Positions 17,208-25,572 of a stretch of 64,000 nucleotides of DNA are shown here, one piece after another. The first letter of the stretch is position 1. Each line of letters starts with the position of its first letter. The DNA comes from Roseovarius tolerans. GTDB taxonomy: Bacteria; Pseudomonadota; Alphaproteobacteria; Rhodobacterales; Rhodobacteraceae. The notes under the pieces were generated by a model that did no database searches, was not told where the DNA came from, and worked only from the letters and a program-made list of their open reading frames with translations. A program made the translations under genes and the position numbers. The stretch spans positions 287,538 to 351,537 of the forward strand of contig NZ_FOBO01000001.1 of NCBI RefSeq assembly GCF_900109855.1, given 5' to 3'.

Positions 17208-18248
17208 TTTGTCCTGCTTGCGTTCCAGTAGGTCGCGCAGAACCGCCTGACCGCCCGCCTTCCGATCAGCATATCGGCTGTAGCGTTCGATCATCTCGAC
17301 CGACATTCCCACCATGTCGCTGATCTGTTGGCCGGTGTACCCGTCCTGCCTGAGCCGGATCACGGCATTGGCGCGCAGCCCGTGCCAGACCGCACCTTCA
17401 AGTTCGGGAAAATCCTCGCGCGCCTTGTCGAAGATTTTCCACATTTGATTCGTGGTGACGGGCTTTCCGGCGTTCTTGCCGGTTTCCTGCAAGAGGAACG
17501 GGCCGGGCCGCTTTTCCCAACTGTGCATCTCGGCTTCAAGTTCGCGGAAGATCGGACACCACGGCTGCACGCCGGTTTTCTTCTGAGGAAGGTTGAACCC
17601 GCCCTCGTCGATATCTGTCCAGCCCAGCCGCACCACATCGCTGATCCGCTGCCCGGTCCAACGTCCCAAGAGATAGGCGCGGCGCAGGGTGCCGGTGAAA
17701 TGCTCATCGGCAATTTTCAACTGTTCAGGCGTCCAGGGCCGATGCCCCTCGCCCTTGTCGAAGTGCGGAACACCCTGTGTAGGGTCACGCTCCAGCATCT
17801 CGCGTGGACCCATCGCCCAGCGACACATTGCGCGCAGCGCGTCCAGCGTGTTGTTCGCCGTGCCCGGTCGATCCGCGCCGATCTTCTCGATCAGGGCCAA
17901 GACGTGCGACGGGCGCAGGCTGGCCGCTGGCAGATCGCCCCATGCGGTGCGGACATGCTTGAGGTGACGCCTGTATTGATCTTGCGTGCCTTTGGTTAGC
18001 TTGCGCGGCAGACCAGGCCATGCCGTTTCATAAGCGTTGATCAGCGCGCCTATCGTGTCGGTCGGGACCGGGCCGACCAATCCCTGCGCCTGTCTGATCG
18101 CGTTCCAAAACTCGGGCGTGGTCGGATCGTTCGGCAGACGGATGCGCTCACCCGCGTGCGGCGTGCTTCGCCCCGTCTGGAAGTAGAAATACTCGCGCCC
18201 GCGAGACACGACGACATGGACATGACGTGGAAGGGAAACCTTAGACAT
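17193..18248 (-). CDS. int: Tyrosine recombinase/integrase of the ssrA satellite
   Basis: A 351-aa phage-type integrase. The start is the methionine of MSKVSLPRHVHVVVSRGREY; the open frame upstream of it overlaps the previous gene and has no family features. The N-terminal arm- and core-binding region spans residues 1-165. The catalytic domain shows the first arginine in LLGRWTGQRISDVVRLGW near residue 215, HGLRANAVIRLRQDG (HxxR) near residue 290, and the tyrosine nucleophile in EMIERYSRYADR near residue 325. It lies 54 bases from attL, facing ssrA, the usual place for an integrase. It overlaps the upstream AlpA-like gene by 8 bases. Confidence 0.9.
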   Translation of the reverse strand: MSKVSLPRHVHVVVSRGREYFYFQTGRSTPHAGERIRLPNDPTTPEFWNAIRQAQGLVGPVPTDTIGALINAYETAWPGLPRKLTKGTQDQYRRHLKHVRTAWGDLPAASLRPSHVLALIEKIGADRPGTANNTLDALRAMCRWAMGPREMLERDPTQGVPHFDKGEGHRPWTPEQLKIADEHFTGTLRRAYLLGRWTGQRISDVVRLGWTDIDEGGFNLPQKKTGVQPWCPIFRELEAEMHSWEKRPGPFLLQETGKNAGKPVTTNQMWKIFDKAREDFPELEGAVWHGLRANAVIRLRQDGYTGQQISDMVGMSVEMIERYSRYADRKAGGQAVLRDLLERKQDKTVKH

Positions 18249-18486
18249 TTCCCACCCCCTGCATGAATGGATCAGCCTCTGCCGCTGTATTGGTCGCGGC
18301 AAGGGACGCATCGACCTGCGCCCAACTCCACCGAACGGACCCACCCACCCTGACCGGCTTAGGCAGGACGCCACGCTGGACCAGCGCGTCAACGGTTGAC
18401 TCGGAAACATCCAACTCAGCCGCCAGCGTCGCCTTGCTGACGTAGGAAGGTGGCCGATCACCAAGGATGACGCGCCGGTTGGTCAT
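18241..18486 (-). CDS. AlpA/excisionase-like helix-turn-helix protein
   Basis: An 81-aa protein with a MerR/AlpA-type winged helix (YVSKATLAAELDVSESTVDALV, then RGVLPKPVRVGGSVRWSWAQVDA). AlpA-family proteins act as excisionases or as activators of integrase transcription in P4-like satellites. The ATG overlaps the stop of the upstream regulator (TGATG), and the gene overlaps int, so the three are co-translated. An in-frame GTG one codon earlier is an alternative start. Confidence 0.75.
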   Translation of the reverse strand: MTNRRVILGDRPPSYVSKATLAAELDVSESTVDALVQRGVLPKPVRVGGSVRWSWAQVDASLAATNTAAEADPFMQGVGNV

Positions 18487-19247
18487 CACTGATCCACCCC
18501 TGCCACGAAACGGCCAATCTCAGCGATAGTTGTGTTTCCAAAGCTTCGAACCGTATTCAGATCACCGGTGCGCAGCAGGACATTCTTGCTTGAAGAATGG
18601 CGGTCACGCATTTCGGACCGGCCTTCGTCAGTGACATTGCGGAGGTCGTATTGGATCGACCTACCGCCGTATTTTTGGGCTTCATAATACAATTCCCCGT
18701 CAACTGATTTCCCTTTGATAGTCAGGGAAAATATTTCGTTTGGGGATTCAAAAGAAAATATGAAGTCAAGACGTTCAACCTGCAAAACAGGTTTCTTCTC
18801 GGCTTCGTCGGTCGGGTCGGTGCTGTATCGAGCACCACCCATAAAGCCGATCATCCCTTGCAACAGATCAACAAAGGAATGGCTGCCGGGCAAGTTGCAC
18901 ACTTGGGAAATGCCCATACGATCCATTTTCCAAATAGGGGACGTTTCGTAGAGGTCACGCTCAGAACCCACAGGCTCACTGTCCCACCCGCGATAATAAT
19001 GGGAAAAGGCAGTGCCGCTTGCCGCGCGGGCAATTAAGTCAGCCGCGCCCTTAACTGTATCGCAACCACAAATTGCAGTGATCAGGATTGCGGCGTCCCG
19101 GTCAGTGACCGTTGCCGCACTGCGCCCACGCCCGCCCTTTGTAACTAGACCATGCTCACGCAGAACGCGCCAAGCGTTTGCAACGCTGGCGTCCTCAAGC
19201 CCTAAAGTATGGGCTACTTTTTTGGTCAGTTGTCCGGGTGTTGGCAT
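18486..19247 (-). CDS. Winged-helix regulator of the satellite, C-terminal domain unknown
   Basis: A 253-aa protein beginning MPTPGQLTKKVAHTLGLEDA. Residues 1-60 look like a winged helix-turn-helix (ASVANAWRVLREHGLVTKGG, GRSAATVTDRDAAILITAI). The rest is an alpha/beta domain with no family I recognise (DFIFSFESPNEIFSLTIKG, SKNVLLRTGDLNTVRSFGN). It lies at the divergent control region and heads the regulator-AlpA-int transcript, the place where a satellite master regulator would be expected. Lower GC than the head genes. Confidence 0.55.
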   Translation of the reverse strand: MPTPGQLTKKVAHTLGLEDASVANAWRVLREHGLVTKGGRGRSAATVTDRDAAILITAICGCDTVKGAADLIARAASGTAFSHYYRGWDSEPVGSERDLYETSPIWKMDRMGISQVCNLPGSHSFVDLLQGMIGFMGGARYSTDPTDEAEKKPVLQVERLDFIFSFESPNEIFSLTIKGKSVDGELYYEAQKYGGRSIQYDLRNVTDEGRSEMRDRHSSSKNVLLRTGDLNTVRSFGNTTIAEIGRFVAGVDQ

Positions 19248-19390
19248 GTTTTGTCTACCTCTCTTCCATTGGTATAGCACCCCAATGGGGATAAGCGCAA
19301 GCCCATTGGTGTTCGGGTCCGATGAAACTTCTTGCGAGCTGATCCTCAACAAGTTATCAATTTCGCAGACGGTCTTTAGAAAGGAAGAAA
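19248..19390. promoter_or_regulatory. Divergent promoter region of the satellite
   Basis: A 143-base AT-richer gap separates the leftward regulator-AlpA-int genes from the rightward 88-aa gene. AGAGGTAG precedes the regulator ATG and GGAAG the rightward ATG. No clear operator repeat is visible by eye. Confidence 0.4.
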
Positions 19391-19657
19391 ATGACGCGCG
19401 ATGACAGACCCATGAAGGGCGAACAGCTTGCAAATATCTTGGACCAGTTGGCAGAGATTTCTGCGATTGCTTTCTCTCTCAAGTATGAGTTGGAGCCGCT
19501 TACCCCAGAGGACATTCAAGCGGGGGCCGAACCATTGTCCCAAGATCAAATCCAAGGATCATTGGATAAGATTCAATCCATGATAACGATGCTCGCAATG
19601 ATCGATCTCAAGGCAACTCGTGAAGAATGGTATGCGGCAAACAACGGCGTGCAATAA
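19391..19657 (+). CDS. Small acidic hypothetical protein of the satellite
   Basis: An 88-aa acidic, probably all-helical protein (MTRDDRPMKGEQLANILDQL, then IQSMITMLAMIDLKATREEW). No family is recognised. It is the only rightward gene in the element, with a good ribosome binding site (GGAAGAAA) before the ATG. Its position opposite the regulator, and its convergence on the portal gene with 20 bases between, suggest a regulatory or helper-interaction role; that is a guess from context. Confidence 0.5.
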   Translation: MTRDDRPMKGEQLANILDQLAEISAIAFSLKYELEPLTPEDIQAGAEPLSQDQIQGSLDKIQSMITMLAMIDLKATREEWYAANNGVQ

Positions 19658-19677
19658 TACACGTTGTCGATAGTGGC

Positions 19678-20730
19678 CTATTCTTTCCAATCCACCAGCT
19701 TTAACGCCTCGGACGGATCAACACCGGCCTCTTTCGCCAGCGCCATCGTCTGCACAATCGCGCCAAGCGCCCGCGCACGGCCACCAGCGTCGAAAGCCTG
19801 CATCGGGCGCATCACGTCCAGCGTGACAGGCTGGCCCAGCTTTTCAGACGCCTCTTGTCCGATCATCGCGGCAATCGGCATTAGCCCCCATTGGGCAAGG
19901 TGGCGCTGCGCCTCGCGAACCATCGGGCCGGTTGTGCTGATATTGCTCAGACCGGGCAGAACACCGAACACCATCTCGATACTGGACCGCGATGCCGCCA
20001 AGGTTTCCTTTGTCATCGCCCGGCTCAGATCGGGCGACACATCGCTTGGCTTCAAATCAGTCTGAGGTGCAGGCCCGCCCGCCGCCGTCACGTTGACGGA
20101 CTCGCGCACCAGCATTTTGCCCCGGAACCCACGGAACCCACGGGCCAGATCGCTCATGTCCTGATCGGGTGCCTCGGGGAACGGAATGACAGACGATCCA
20201 AGCGGCGCGTTGGCGTAAACTTCGCTCAAGGCGGTCTCGACAATCTGCAATAGGCCAGCCGTCAACCGCGCCCGCCGCAATGGCGATTGTCCGACATAGG
20301 GCATAGACACATCGGACCCAATCCGCAGATGCAGAACCTCGCCAGCAAGGACGGTTTCAGTCTTGCCGCCGCCGGTATCAGCGATGCCGACGCGGTAGGC
20401 CGTGGGCTTGGAATAGCGTGTGGTCAAATCCCAATCCGAACACGGCAACAGCCCATCCTCTCGGATCACAAAGACAGCTTCCCCGCGCAACGCCAGAGAG
20501 CGCCCAGCAAGCGCCAGCATGGCAGGGGTCAACATGTCGGTGCCGTCCACATCTGAAAGGCTCAGACCGCCCTCCCAGAGGCTTACACAGCCTTGCACCG
20601 TGCCAGTGAGTTCGGCAACGCCATCAACGCCGCCGATATAATCGGCCCGCGCCTGCATCACTTGCGTGGTGTAGCCGGTGCCACTGGACCGCGTTTCGGT
20701 CTCAGGTTCTTTTCGTTTGAATGGCCACAT
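19678..20730 (-). CDS. Phage portal protein (HK97 type)
   Basis: Forms the dodecameric ring at the capsid vertex through which DNA enters and to which TerL and connectors bind. At 350 aa it is short for the family (usually about 400). The start is the methionine of MWPFKRKEPETETRSSG, three bases after the connector stop. Portal-family text includes VIREDGLLPCSDWDL, VLHLRIGSDVSMPYVGQSPL, and EMVFGVLPGLSNISTTGPM near residue 260. It is the last gene of the head operon, whereas in HK97-like phages the portal directly follows TerL. Confidence 0.85.
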   Translation of the reverse strand: MWPFKRKEPETETRSSGTGYTTQVMQARADYIGGVDGVAELTGTVQGCVSLWEGGLSLSDVDGTDMLTPAMLALAGRSLALRGEAVFVIREDGLLPCSDWDLTTRYSKPTAYRVGIADTGGGKTETVLAGEVLHLRIGSDVSMPYVGQSPLRRARLTAGLLQIVETALSEVYANAPLGSSVIPFPEAPDQDMSDLARGFRGFRGKMLVRESVNVTAAGGPAPQTDLKPSDVSPDLSRAMTKETLAASRSSIEMVFGVLPGLSNISTTGPMVREAQRHLAQWGLMPIAAMIGQEASEKLGQPVTLDVMRPMQAFDAGGRARALGAIVQTMALAKEAGVDPSEALKLVDWKE

Positions 20731-20732
20731 AT

Positions 20733-21269
20733 TCAAGCCCTCCGATAATTGCGCAGCAGATCGCCAGCGCCTGAATTTTGCAACGCCTTGGCGACCCACG
20801 CCGGGTTTCGATCCATCGCTTCCTTGATCGGCCCGATCTCCACGGAAGTTCGGGACGCCCCCGCCGTGCCCGGATCATCTGCCAGGTATTCCGCAAGCCG
20901 CCGGAACGCCTCAGAGACGGGCGCAGGCACATCACCCGCGCCAACCTGCGCCGTGATCCGATAGGTGCCATCACGCGGCAGACAGACGCCCAGAGGCCCG
21001 TCCAGCAGCGTCAGGGCCTCCCATGCCGCGCCGTCCCAGACATGCGCCACACGCGACACCACAGGCGCAAGACGCGGGTTGAATTGATCGCCACCGCCGC
21101 CCATCAACGTCCACACCACTTCCCGCACTGTGAAGCGGTGCGCGGTGTAGGCTTCAATCCGTGCCCAGATCATCGCAGCATCAAGCGCCGCCGCTGCCGT
21201 AGACAGGCCAGCGGGTGCCGTTGGGTATTCAGCCGGGACCGCCTCAAATTGTTTGATCAGATCAATCAT
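20733..21269 (-). CDS. Head-tail connector protein (gp6-like)
   Basis: A 178-aa protein of the HK97 gp6/SPP1 gp15 connector type, which binds under the portal to extend the neck. The start is the methionine of MIDLIKQFEAVPAEYPTAPA. Family-like features are the early helical WARIEAYTAHRFTVREVVW and the C-terminal VSEAFRRLAEYLADDPG. Its ATG overlaps the protease stop (ATGA). The assignment rests on gene position and fold-like pattern more than on a strict motif. Confidence 0.65.
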   Translation of the reverse strand: MIDLIKQFEAVPAEYPTAPAGLSTAAAALDAAMIWARIEAYTAHRFTVREVVWTLMGGGGDQFNPRLAPVVSRVAHVWDGAAWEALTLLDGPLGVCLPRDGTYRITAQVGAGDVPAPVSEAFRRLAEYLADDPGTAGASRTSVEIGPIKEAMDRNPAWVAKALQNSGAGDLLRNYRRA

Positions 21270-21892
21270 CAGCGATACCTCGCAATCAACTGCCGCTTGG
21301 GAAGGAACACACGGGCCTGAGGGGGTTGCGACCAATTCCGCGCCTCGACTTGCGCCTCGGGATATGCGGGCCGCGTCACGACGCTCATTTCATACAAAAG
21401 CGCCTGCAAAACCGTCCTGATAATGGCGTTGTGTTCGCCGTTCTCAGGATCGCTGCCCTCATCCTCGATCCGCTCAGGCTCAGGCACCGCCCGCTTGGGT
21501 GGCAACCGGAACCCCGGCGATATGCCGACAGTCAGCCCCGCCGCGATACCTGCCAGAATATCCTTCACATAGGACACCTCTTGCATTTCCGGCGTGATCG
21601 TCGCGGTGAAGGACAGCGCATCGTCACTGTCCGCAAGATCCAGCGTTCCCGCGCCACGGCTGGCCAAAGGCTTGTCAAAGCTATGCCCCACCAGAAAATG
21701 AATGTCCTCTTTTGGATCATCCACGCGATAGGCGAATGCGCGGGATGCAATCGCCTCTTTTCTTGGCCTGCCGGAACGGCCCCCATCACTGAGGACCGCC
21801 CGCTTGTTATATGGAAAGCGGCCTTGCAGCGCCAATGCGCCGGATGCCCGTTTGCGTAATTCCAGACCGCCGCTATGACCGCCCCAGAGCAT
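21269..21892 (-). CDS. HK97-family prohead protease
   Basis: Maturation protease (207 aa) that cleaves the scaffold or delta domain of the capsid protein. The proposed catalytic histidine is in FLVGHSFDKPLAS near residue 70 and the serine in AAGLTVGISPGFRLP near residue 124; EMSVVTRPAYPEAQVEAR near residue 170 is also typical. Its ATG shares bases with the capsid stop (TAATG), so synthesis is coupled to the capsid. Confidence 0.88.
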   Translation of the reverse strand: MLWGGHSGGLELRKRASGALALQGRFPYNKRAVLSDGGRSGRPRKEAIASRAFAYRVDDPKEDIHFLVGHSFDKPLASRGAGTLDLADSDDALSFTATITPEMQEVSYVKDILAGIAAGLTVGISPGFRLPPKRAVPEPERIEDEGSDPENGEHNAIIRTVLQALLYEMSVVTRPAYPEAQVEARNWSQPPQARVFLPKRQLIARYR

Positions 21893-23145
21893 TACTGGAT
21901 ACCTGTCAGGACGCGGGTTTGAACCGCGCGGCTGATTGTGGTGTCCATGGTGGACAATGCAGTCAGGCGCAGGCCACCGGATTGCGCATCTGCATACGGG
22001 TCACGGATCAGATCGACCGCCCCCCACAGGCCCACGAACACCGGCGCAACACCGCCCGCAGAGGTTGTCAGCAGCGCCTTGCTTTCCAGCGGATCACCAG
22101 CCGGGGCAGGCAAGGCGTTGTGCGACATGACAACCGTGCTGATGTATTTCGTCAGCCGCTCCCACTCGGTCACTGCCGTGCCGCTGATGAACGCGCCATC
22201 CATCGCGTCCCAGACCTCAGGACGGATTAACAGGCGCACCGCGCCGGGACCGGTTGCCGCATTGGCCGTCATGAACGCCACAACCTCAGTGCGGATAGCC
22301 GCCCAGGACGCCGCTGCGCTCAGATCGGTTTCAGCAATGCCCCAAGCCGCCGCGCCGGTGAAGACGCCGGTAGGCTCGCCGCTGGACCCCGAGCCGTTGA
22401 AAATGGCACGATCCATCTCTTGTTGCATCGCGCCCGCCATGTCGCGGCGAATGGCTTGCTCAAGAGCAGCGCCGGATTGCAGCAGCGTCTTGCGGCTGAT
22501 CCGCATCTGGATGCCCAACGTGTGATCAGGCTTCAACGGGCGGTCCAGCGTCGTGTAGGCAGACGGCCCGGGCACGTTGGCCAGTTCGGTTGCCTGCCAA
22601 CCCGCAGAGATTGCCGACGTGGTGACAGGGGTTTCCTGTCCGCCGGTGCCGATATTGATCATCTGGACGCCCATCTGCGCCGCGACAGACGCCGGGAACA
22701 AACGCTCGATCAGGGGACGGGTAACAATCGGATCAGGGGTGCCGCTGGCAATGGTTTCGCCCGCACGGGTTTCAAGCGCCGCGTAGGGCACGGGAATGCC
22801 GCGATAGCCGCCTTGCGACCGCAGTTCCGTGACGATCTCCGCCGTCTGGCCAGACAGGGCACGGCCTTCGTCCAGAGACAGCGCGACTTGGCGCATCTCG
22901 AAACCGGACATGACCTCATTCCACTCTTTTTCGGAACGGGTTTCGAGTTCGCCTTTGGCTTCGGTGCGTTGTTCGTCCTCAGACACCAGTGCAGCGCGAT
23001 ACTGCACCTCTTTGGCCCGATACTCTGTATCCAGATCAGTCATTTTGCGGGTTTCATCCGCAGACGGGGTTTCGATGTTCGCCAGTTCCGACAGGTTTTG
23101 ACGGATTTCAGACCGGCGAAGTTCCAGTTTCTTAGAAGTCAGCAT
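21892..23145 (-). CDS. Major capsid protein (HK97 fold)
   Basis: A 417-aa gp5-type capsid protein. Residues 1-110 form a charged helical delta/scaffold domain (KLELRRSEIRQNLSELANIE and AKGELETRSEKEWNEVMSGF) expected to be removed by the neighbouring protease. The mature fold follows (IMQMRISRKTLLQSG-like text; RDMAGAMQQEMDRAIFNGSG; AVDLIRDPYADAQSGGLRLTAL). The ATG follows AAGGAAAACAATC and overlaps the end of the HNH gene by 14 bases. Full length for the family. Confidence 0.93.
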   Translation of the reverse strand: MLTSKKLELRRSEIRQNLSELANIETPSADETRKMTDLDTEYRAKEVQYRAALVSEDEQRTEAKGELETRSEKEWNEVMSGFEMRQVALSLDEGRALSGQTAEIVTELRSQGGYRGIPVPYAALETRAGETIASGTPDPIVTRPLIERLFPASVAAQMGVQMINIGTGGQETPVTTSAISAGWQATELANVPGPSAYTTLDRPLKPDHTLGIQMRISRKTLLQSGAALEQAIRRDMAGAMQQEMDRAIFNGSGSSGEPTGVFTGAAAWGIAETDLSAAASWAAIRTEVVAFMTANAATGPGAVRLLIRPEVWDAMDGAFISGTAVTEWERLTKYISTVVMSHNALPAPAGDPLESKALLTTSAGGVAPVFVGLWGAVDLIRDPYADAQSGGLRLTALSTMDTTISRAVQTRVLTGIQ

Positions 23146-23482
23146 GATTGTTTTCCTTATGCTCGTGGGGGTTACGCTGCATTTCGCGCAGCAGGTCACG
23201 CCATTGCTGGCGTTTTGGGGTTAGAGGCGTATGCCCCACCTCAATTCGGGTTTTGCGGGCATGGCAGGCACCGCAAAGCATCTGTAAATTTGACAGGGTG
23301 TAAGACAGTTCAGGGTGTGTCTTGACCGGCAGAACGTGATCACATTCCAGCCAGTGACGTGTGCCACACTGGACACAGGCCCAGCCGTCACGGTCAAGCG
23401 CCTGCATCCGCAGGGCCTTCCAACGCGGGCCGCGCGTCACCTTGGCGCTATGCCGCTTGTATTCGTTGCGCAGCTTGCTCAT
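23132..23482 (-). CDS. HNH endonuclease
   Basis: A 116-aa HNH nuclease starting MSKLRNEYKRHSAKVTRGPR. The zinc-ribbon HNH motif is complete: CVQCGTRHWLECDHVLPVK near residue 40, and LSNLQMLCGACHARKTRIE near residue 75. In HK97-like phages, HNH proteins next to terminase stimulate TerL cutting at cos sites, which points to a cos-type packaging mode here (inference). It lies between the head-closure and capsid genes and overlaps both. Confidence 0.88.
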   Translation of the reverse strand: MSKLRNEYKRHSAKVTRGPRWKALRMQALDRDGWACVQCGTRHWLECDHVLPVKTHPELSYTLSNLQMLCGACHARKTRIEVGHTPLTPKRQQWRDLLREMQRNPHEHKENNHADF

Positions 23483-23808
23483 CGCCGCACCTGCAATTCG
23501 TAGCAAATCACAACGCCATCCGGCCCCAGGACGCCGACGCGGTGGATGCCATAGTTGACCCCGCCGATTGTCAGCGTGTCGGACGTGTTCGGGGCAACAC
23601 CCGCCGTCATGAACACCCGCAGGTCATCGCCCGCGATGGACAGACCGGCAATTTCCTCAATCGTGTAATTCGTCACCGCGACTGTCACGGAATGATTAAC
23701 CGGCGCACCGGGAACAGGTGCCCATGGCGGGCCGGATGGTGCGCCCGGTTTTGTAAGTGTTGCCGCCTGCCCGAACCGGGCAATCAGCCGCGTGGCCGTT
23801 GAAGTCAT
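23479..23808 (-). CDS. Putative head closure/neck protein
   Basis: A 109-aa beta-rich protein (MTSTATRLIARFGQAATLTK at the start; DTLTIGGVNYGIHRVGVLGP near the C-terminus) resembling head-closure or stopper proteins that cap the connector. The family assignment is by size, strand pattern and place among head genes; no decisive motif is seen. Coupled by ATGA overlap to TerL upstream and overlapping HNH downstream. Confidence 0.5.
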   Translation of the reverse strand: MTSTATRLIARFGQAATLTKPGAPSGPPWAPVPGAPVNHSVTVAVTNYTIEEIAGLSIAGDDLRVFMTAGVAPNTSDTLTIGGVNYGIHRVGVLGPDGVVICYELQVRR

Positions 23809-25319
23809 CCCCATGCGATGCGCCCTCCTTTATGTTGTGGCCTGCCCATGATCCGCGCGCCCTCAGCAACCGCCAGGACAGCGGCACAAGCGGCGTCGAT
23901 CCGGCCCATCGACCGGCCCTTGACGATCTTGGAATTTCCGGCCGGATCAATGAACACCGCCGCCTCACCTATGGCGTGACGCAACAGCAGACTTTCGGAA
24001 ACGTGCAGGTTGCCGTCGAATATGAAGCGGCGGAAACGCTCCACGTCTTCGCTGCCGTCTTTGAACCCCATGCCGCGCCAGATCACCGGCGCGCGGTTGC
24101 CGATCTCTGCCAGCGCGTCACCGATCTCGGATTGTTTGAACCGATCACAGACAATCGCCGCGACCGTCTCGCCCTCGACGTGACCGACAACCCGGCGCAG
24201 CCATTGCGCCAGCGGGACGGTTTTCTGCCCCATCAACGCCAGCTCGCCGCGCTTGTGCATCTGCGAATAAAGATCACCGACAGCATCCGCCTGCCCACGG
24301 GCCTCAAGTGTCGGGATCGTGCCGAACGCGCCCCAGGCTTCCAGCCGCCCCGTGTCTGGCCAGAGATAGGCCACGGCGCTCATGGATGCCGACTGGCCCT
24401 GATCCAGCCCGATCACAACCGGCCCGCGCCGGGGTGGCAGATCGTCGGTTTCGCATTGCAGCCATTCGTTCAAATCAAGCAGTGCATCCCGGTTGTCCTC
24501 AGACACCCGTTCATTGCGAGACAGCAGCCGGAACCGCGACAGGGCGGAACCACCGCGGGCCAAGGCCAGCGCCGCGTCCTCTTTCAACCGCGTCATCGTC
24601 GGGCCGATGCCATGCCGTGAACCGGGGTTGGCAATCGCCAGACTGTCCACATCATCAACAGGAAGGTTCGGTGTCGGGCGGTGTTCTTGGCGGTAGACGC
24701 CGGGTGCATCCCGATCCAGCCACAGCGAGAACGGGTGCATGTCATTGCTGGCACTGGTGGATATAATCAGCGCCTTGCCGTCGCGCTTTGAAAGGCCCGT
24801 CAACAGCGCCGCTTCCAGTTCGTCCCCTTGGGCAATGGGCCAGTGCCCGCGCTCATCCAGCACCGCCAGCGTCGGGCTGGACCCAAGCGCAGACTTGCCG
24901 TCAGCAGAGATTGCCTTGATCAGGTGCGGGCCGTTGTGGTCGTCATACTGGATTTCAAAACGGGGTTGCCGCCGGATCGTGATCCGCTTCTGCACATCGT
25001 CGGGCAGGGTGGCGATAAATGACGCGCAATAATTCCAAGCTATTTTTGCTTGCTCTTGAGTTCGGGCCGCGATGATCACCTCACGCTCAGGCGCGTCCGA
25101 CCATGCGCCCAGCAATTCACCGGCGCAGAGCATGGCCGAGACCGCCGACTTGCCGTTGCCGCGACCGATGGACAGGCACGCCACGTTCACCCCGTCAGCG
25201 AACGCCCCGTCGATGAAACGATTTTGATATGGTGCCAGCTTGACCGCACGCCCTGCCAGCCGCCCCGTGGGGACCGTCAGGGACTTGCAGAACCGCTTGA
25301 CTTGGGTGGACCGCTTCAT
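23805..25319 (-). CDS. Terminase large subunit (TerL)
   Basis: The ATP-driven packaging motor and nuclease (504 aa). The ATPase half has a Walker A-like VACLSIGRGNGKSAVSAML near residue 50 and Walker B PTLAVLDERGHW near residue 150. The nuclease half begins near residue 300 with VVIGLDQGQSASMSAVAY, carrying the metal-binding aspartate, followed by VAAIVCDRFKQSEI and a last acidic site in MGRIDAACA. The ATG start (MKRSTQVKRF) was preferred to an in-frame GTG three codons earlier. No small terminase subunit can be recognised upstream. Confidence 0.93.
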   Translation of the reverse strand: MKRSTQVKRFCKSLTVPTGRLAGRAVKLAPYQNRFIDGAFADGVNVACLSIGRGNGKSAVSAMLCAGELLGAWSDAPEREVIIAARTQEQAKIAWNYCASFIATLPDDVQKRITIRRQPRFEIQYDDHNGPHLIKAISADGKSALGSSPTLAVLDERGHWPIAQGDELEAALLTGLSKRDGKALIISTSASNDMHPFSLWLDRDAPGVYRQEHRPTPNLPVDDVDSLAIANPGSRHGIGPTMTRLKEDAALALARGGSALSRFRLLSRNERVSEDNRDALLDLNEWLQCETDDLPPRRGPVVIGLDQGQSASMSAVAYLWPDTGRLEAWGAFGTIPTLEARGQADAVGDLYSQMHKRGELALMGQKTVPLAQWLRRVVGHVEGETVAAIVCDRFKQSEIGDALAEIGNRAPVIWRGMGFKDGSEDVERFRRFIFDGNLHVSESLLLRHAIGEAAVFIDPAGNSKIVKGRSMGRIDAACAAVLAVAEGARIMGRPQHKGGRIAWG

Positions 25320-25572
25320 TCCTGCCACCGGGCCGTGTGTGTGGAATGAAGACCCAGCCCCCCGACCCCCCGGGGGTTATTGAAAGGGGGCATTGGGACC
25401 ATCGACGGCGCGGCACGGATGCGTTCCAGTAATTTACTGACGCAGTGACGCAATGAACCAAGAGGGGCGGTAGCGCCCCAAGGGCTACCAACCCCCCCTT
25501 TTATATGGCTTTGTGTAAGAACAGGGGGTTGGAACGGGGTTGGAACGACTATGGCAGGGGGTTGGAAATATG
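25320..25572. other. Non-coding control/origin-like region of the satellite
   Basis: About 250 bases between the primase stop and terL without a convincing gene. It holds G/C homopolymer-rich inverted segments (CCCCCCGGGGG near 25367), a small hairpin GGGGCG-GTAG-CGCCCC near 25465, an overlapping alternative stem GGTAGC / GCTACC, and three phased GGGGTTGGAA repeats listed separately. It may be the promoter of the head operon, a replication origin or a packaging site. Confidence 0.45.
25525..25567. repeat. Three helically phased GGGGTTGGAA direct repeats
   Basis: Identical 10-mers start at 25525, 25536 and 25558, i.e. 11 and 22 bases apart, one and two turns of the helix. They end six bases before the primase-helicase stop codon. 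Phased iterons next to a replication gene suggest an origin or an operator. Confidence 0.6.

Noticed and set aside
19678..25319. Head genes considered as a gene transfer agent cluster, common in Rhodobacteraceae
   Set aside because: GTA clusters include tail and baseplate genes, lack integrase and primase and are not bounded by att repeats. This element has the opposite pattern.
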